Positions 14,643 through 15,479 of a DNA stretch of 15,479 nucleotides are shown one piece after another. Origin of the DNA: JAUWQU01 sp964605095 (GTDB taxonomy: Bacteria; Planctomycetota; Phycisphaerae; SM23-33); NCBI GenBank assembly GCA_964605095.1, contig CAZSBS010000105.1, positions 1 through 15,479 on the forward strand, in the 5' to 3' direction. The notes beneath the pieces are model-generated. The model searched no databases and was not told where the DNA came from. It saw only the letters and a list, made by a program, of their open reading frames with translations. Made by a program: the position numbers and the translations under genes. How positions within the stretch are numbered: the stretch's first letter is position 1; the number at the start of each line of letters is the position of its first letter.

Positions 14643-14812
14643 GAGGCGCGGAGAAAGAAGAGACTGAAAAGACAGAGACAGCGTCAGAGGGGGATTACAT
14701 GGACCAAGAAACATGTAAGAGAAACCATCTATCGCTCTTACTTCCTTCTTTTTCCCTTCTTTATCTTCTCTGCGTTCTCTGCGACCTCTGCGTGAGACGC
14801 TGTTTCTTCCGC
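14603..14812. repeat. Long imperfect inverted repeat between two convergent genes
   Basis: The left arm contains TCTCACGCAGAGAACGC (from 14623) and runs to 14655. The right arm (14766-14797) contains TTCTCTGCGTTCTCTGCG and ends CGTGAGA. Reverse-complemented, the right arm matches the left closely over about 32 bases. Symmetry extends outward through GAAGAAACAGC on the left and GCTGTTTCTTC on the right. Both arms are built from short CGCAGAG/CTCTGCG units. The left arm encodes the last residues and stop of the pseudouridine synthase; the right arm ends 28 bases past the argJ stop codon. A transcript from either side could fold into a long hairpin, so it may act as a bidirectional terminator. 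Confidence 0.75.
14715..14758 (+). terminator. Small hairpin followed by pyrimidine-rich run
   Basis: GTAAGAG (14715-14721) pairs with CTCTTAC (14735-14741) around a 13-base loop, and is followed by a T/C-rich stretch (CTTCCTTCTTTTTCCC). It lies inside the larger inverted repeat, about 73 bases after the pseudouridine synthase stop. The short stem makes it a weak intrinsic terminator candidate. Confidence 0.3.
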
Positions 14813-14824
14813 TTCTTCCACCAA

Positions 14825-15479
14825 TCAGGTGTGGTAGTCCGCGTTGATCGTGATGTACTCGCGGGAGAGGTCGCAGGTAAGGGCTGTGAAGCTGCCTTTG
14901 CCGAGTCCCAGTTCGCAGGCGACCTTTATTTCCTTGCCGGCCAGGTGTGCTTCGACCTTGGGCAGGTCGAACTTTCGGCCGGCGCCTCTGGCGAAGATCG
15001 TCACACCGCCGATCTTGATCTTGAGCTTGCCCGGATCGACCTTGGCGGCGGACTTGCCCAGCGCGGCGGCGATTCTGCCCCAGTTGGGGTCGCCTCCGTG
15101 AATGGCGCACTTGAACAGCGGCGAGTCGGCCACGCTCTTGGCGGCGATCCTGGCCTCGGCGTCGGTGCGGGCGCCGGTGACGGCTATCTCGACGAGCTTG
15201 GTGGCGCCCTCGCCGTCGACGACCACCGAACGCGCCAGCTCGTAGCAGACCTCGCTCAGGGCGACCTGGAACTTGTCGTAATCGGCCGAGCCGGGCCGCA
15301 GCGGCTTGTTGGCGGCCGCCCCCGATGCAAACACAGCCACCGTGTCCGACGTGGACGTGTCGGAGTCGACCGTGATGGCGTTGAAGCTTCGCGCGGCGGC
15401 CGCGACGAGCGCCTTGTGCAGGTCGGCCGGGGCTACGCATGCGTCGGTGGTTATCAGCGCGATCATCGTCGCCATCGAC
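14825..15479 (-). CDS. argJ: Glutamate N-acetyltransferase/amino-acid acetyltransferase ArgJ, C-terminal part (cut by window edge)
   Basis: The visible part is the beta chain of ArgJ, about 216 residues, ending EYITINADYHT at the usual C-terminus. ArgJ transfers the acetyl group from N-acetylornithine to glutamate in arginine biosynthesis (cytoplasm). Bifunctional forms also use acetyl-CoA. The precursor cuts itself before a Thr that becomes the nucleophile; the matching MATM sequence lies at the very edge (15475-15464), so the Thr is the third visible residue after that Met. Other family signatures are ITTDA (8-12), NAITVDSDTSTSDTV (32-46) and SPLFKCAIHGGDPNWGRIAA (117-136). The Met at 15475 is internal, not the start; the alpha chain is outside the window. 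The gene converges on the pseudouridine synthase gene across an inverted repeat. It cannot be told here whether it is mono- or bifunctional. Confidence 0.95.
   Translation of the reverse strand, partial: SMATMIALITTDACVAPADLHKALVAAAARSFNAITVDSDTSTSDTVAVFASGAAANKPLRPGSADYDKFQVALSEVCYELARSVVVDGEGATKLVEIAVTGARTDAEARIAAKSVADSPLFKCAIHGGDPNWGRIAAALGKSAAKVDPGKLKIKIGGVTIFARGAGRKFDLPKVEAHLAGKEIKVACELGLGKGSFTALTCDLSREYITINADYHT

Overview
The window looks like a piece of a metagenome-derived planctomycete chromosome (Planctomycetota, perhaps Phycisphaerae-like). This is an inference from the high GC content, the gene repertoire (a planctomycete-style VWA membrane protein, a three-helix coiled-coil membrane protein, a DUF6807/'PmoA-like' protein and secreted GH2 and GH29 glycosidases) and several families of palindromic intergenic repeats. 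Two runs of exactly 100 N (9536-9635 and 13288-13387) are nominal assembly gaps, so true distances across them are unknown.

Left part, minus strand (5908 down to 1). A stand-alone three-helix coiled-coil protein (4163-5908) is followed by a tightly overlapping three-gene set. This set is a solute-binding lipoprotein of the ferric-iron ABC family (2893-3924), an ABC permease fused in one frame to an NHL beta-propeller (413-2893), and a VWA-domain membrane protein cut by the window edge (1-416). The overlaps are TGATG and ATGA, so the three are probably translationally coupled. No ATPase gene is visible; it may lie beyond the left edge. A 122-bp doublet of inverted palindromes sits 13 bases upstream of the lipoprotein start.

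Middle, plus strand. dapF (6242-7090, lysine/peptidoglycan synthesis) diverges from the coiled-coil gene across a 333-bp region with promoter candidates, an AAG microsatellite and a perfect 18-bp palindrome. Next comes a 220-bp nested inverted repeat ending 4 bases before the start of manA (7408-8388, mannose-6-phosphate isomerase). After manA lies a probable saccharide-utilisation run: a secreted DUF6807 protein (8436-9443), gap 1 inside a 14-bp tandem repeat, a large secreted GH2-type glycosidase (9652-12573), and a secreted GH29 alpha-L-fucosidase-like enzyme (12619 onward) broken by gap 2. Together they suggest trimming of fucose- and galactose-type residues from external glycans, with manA feeding hexose phosphates into central metabolism.

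Right part. After a mostly empty 382-bp spacer lies an RsuA/RluB-type pseudouridine synthase (13857-14642). It has Glu where the family carries its catalytic Asp, and its last residues are encoded by one arm of an inverted repeat. That repeat fills the space to the convergent argJ (14825-15479, minus), which is cut by the window edge just past its self-cleavage site.

The most unusual items are the permease-NHL fusion with a buried lipobox inside a coupled ABC/VWA cassette, the inverted repeats pressed against start and stop codons, and the Glu substitution in the pseudouridine synthase.
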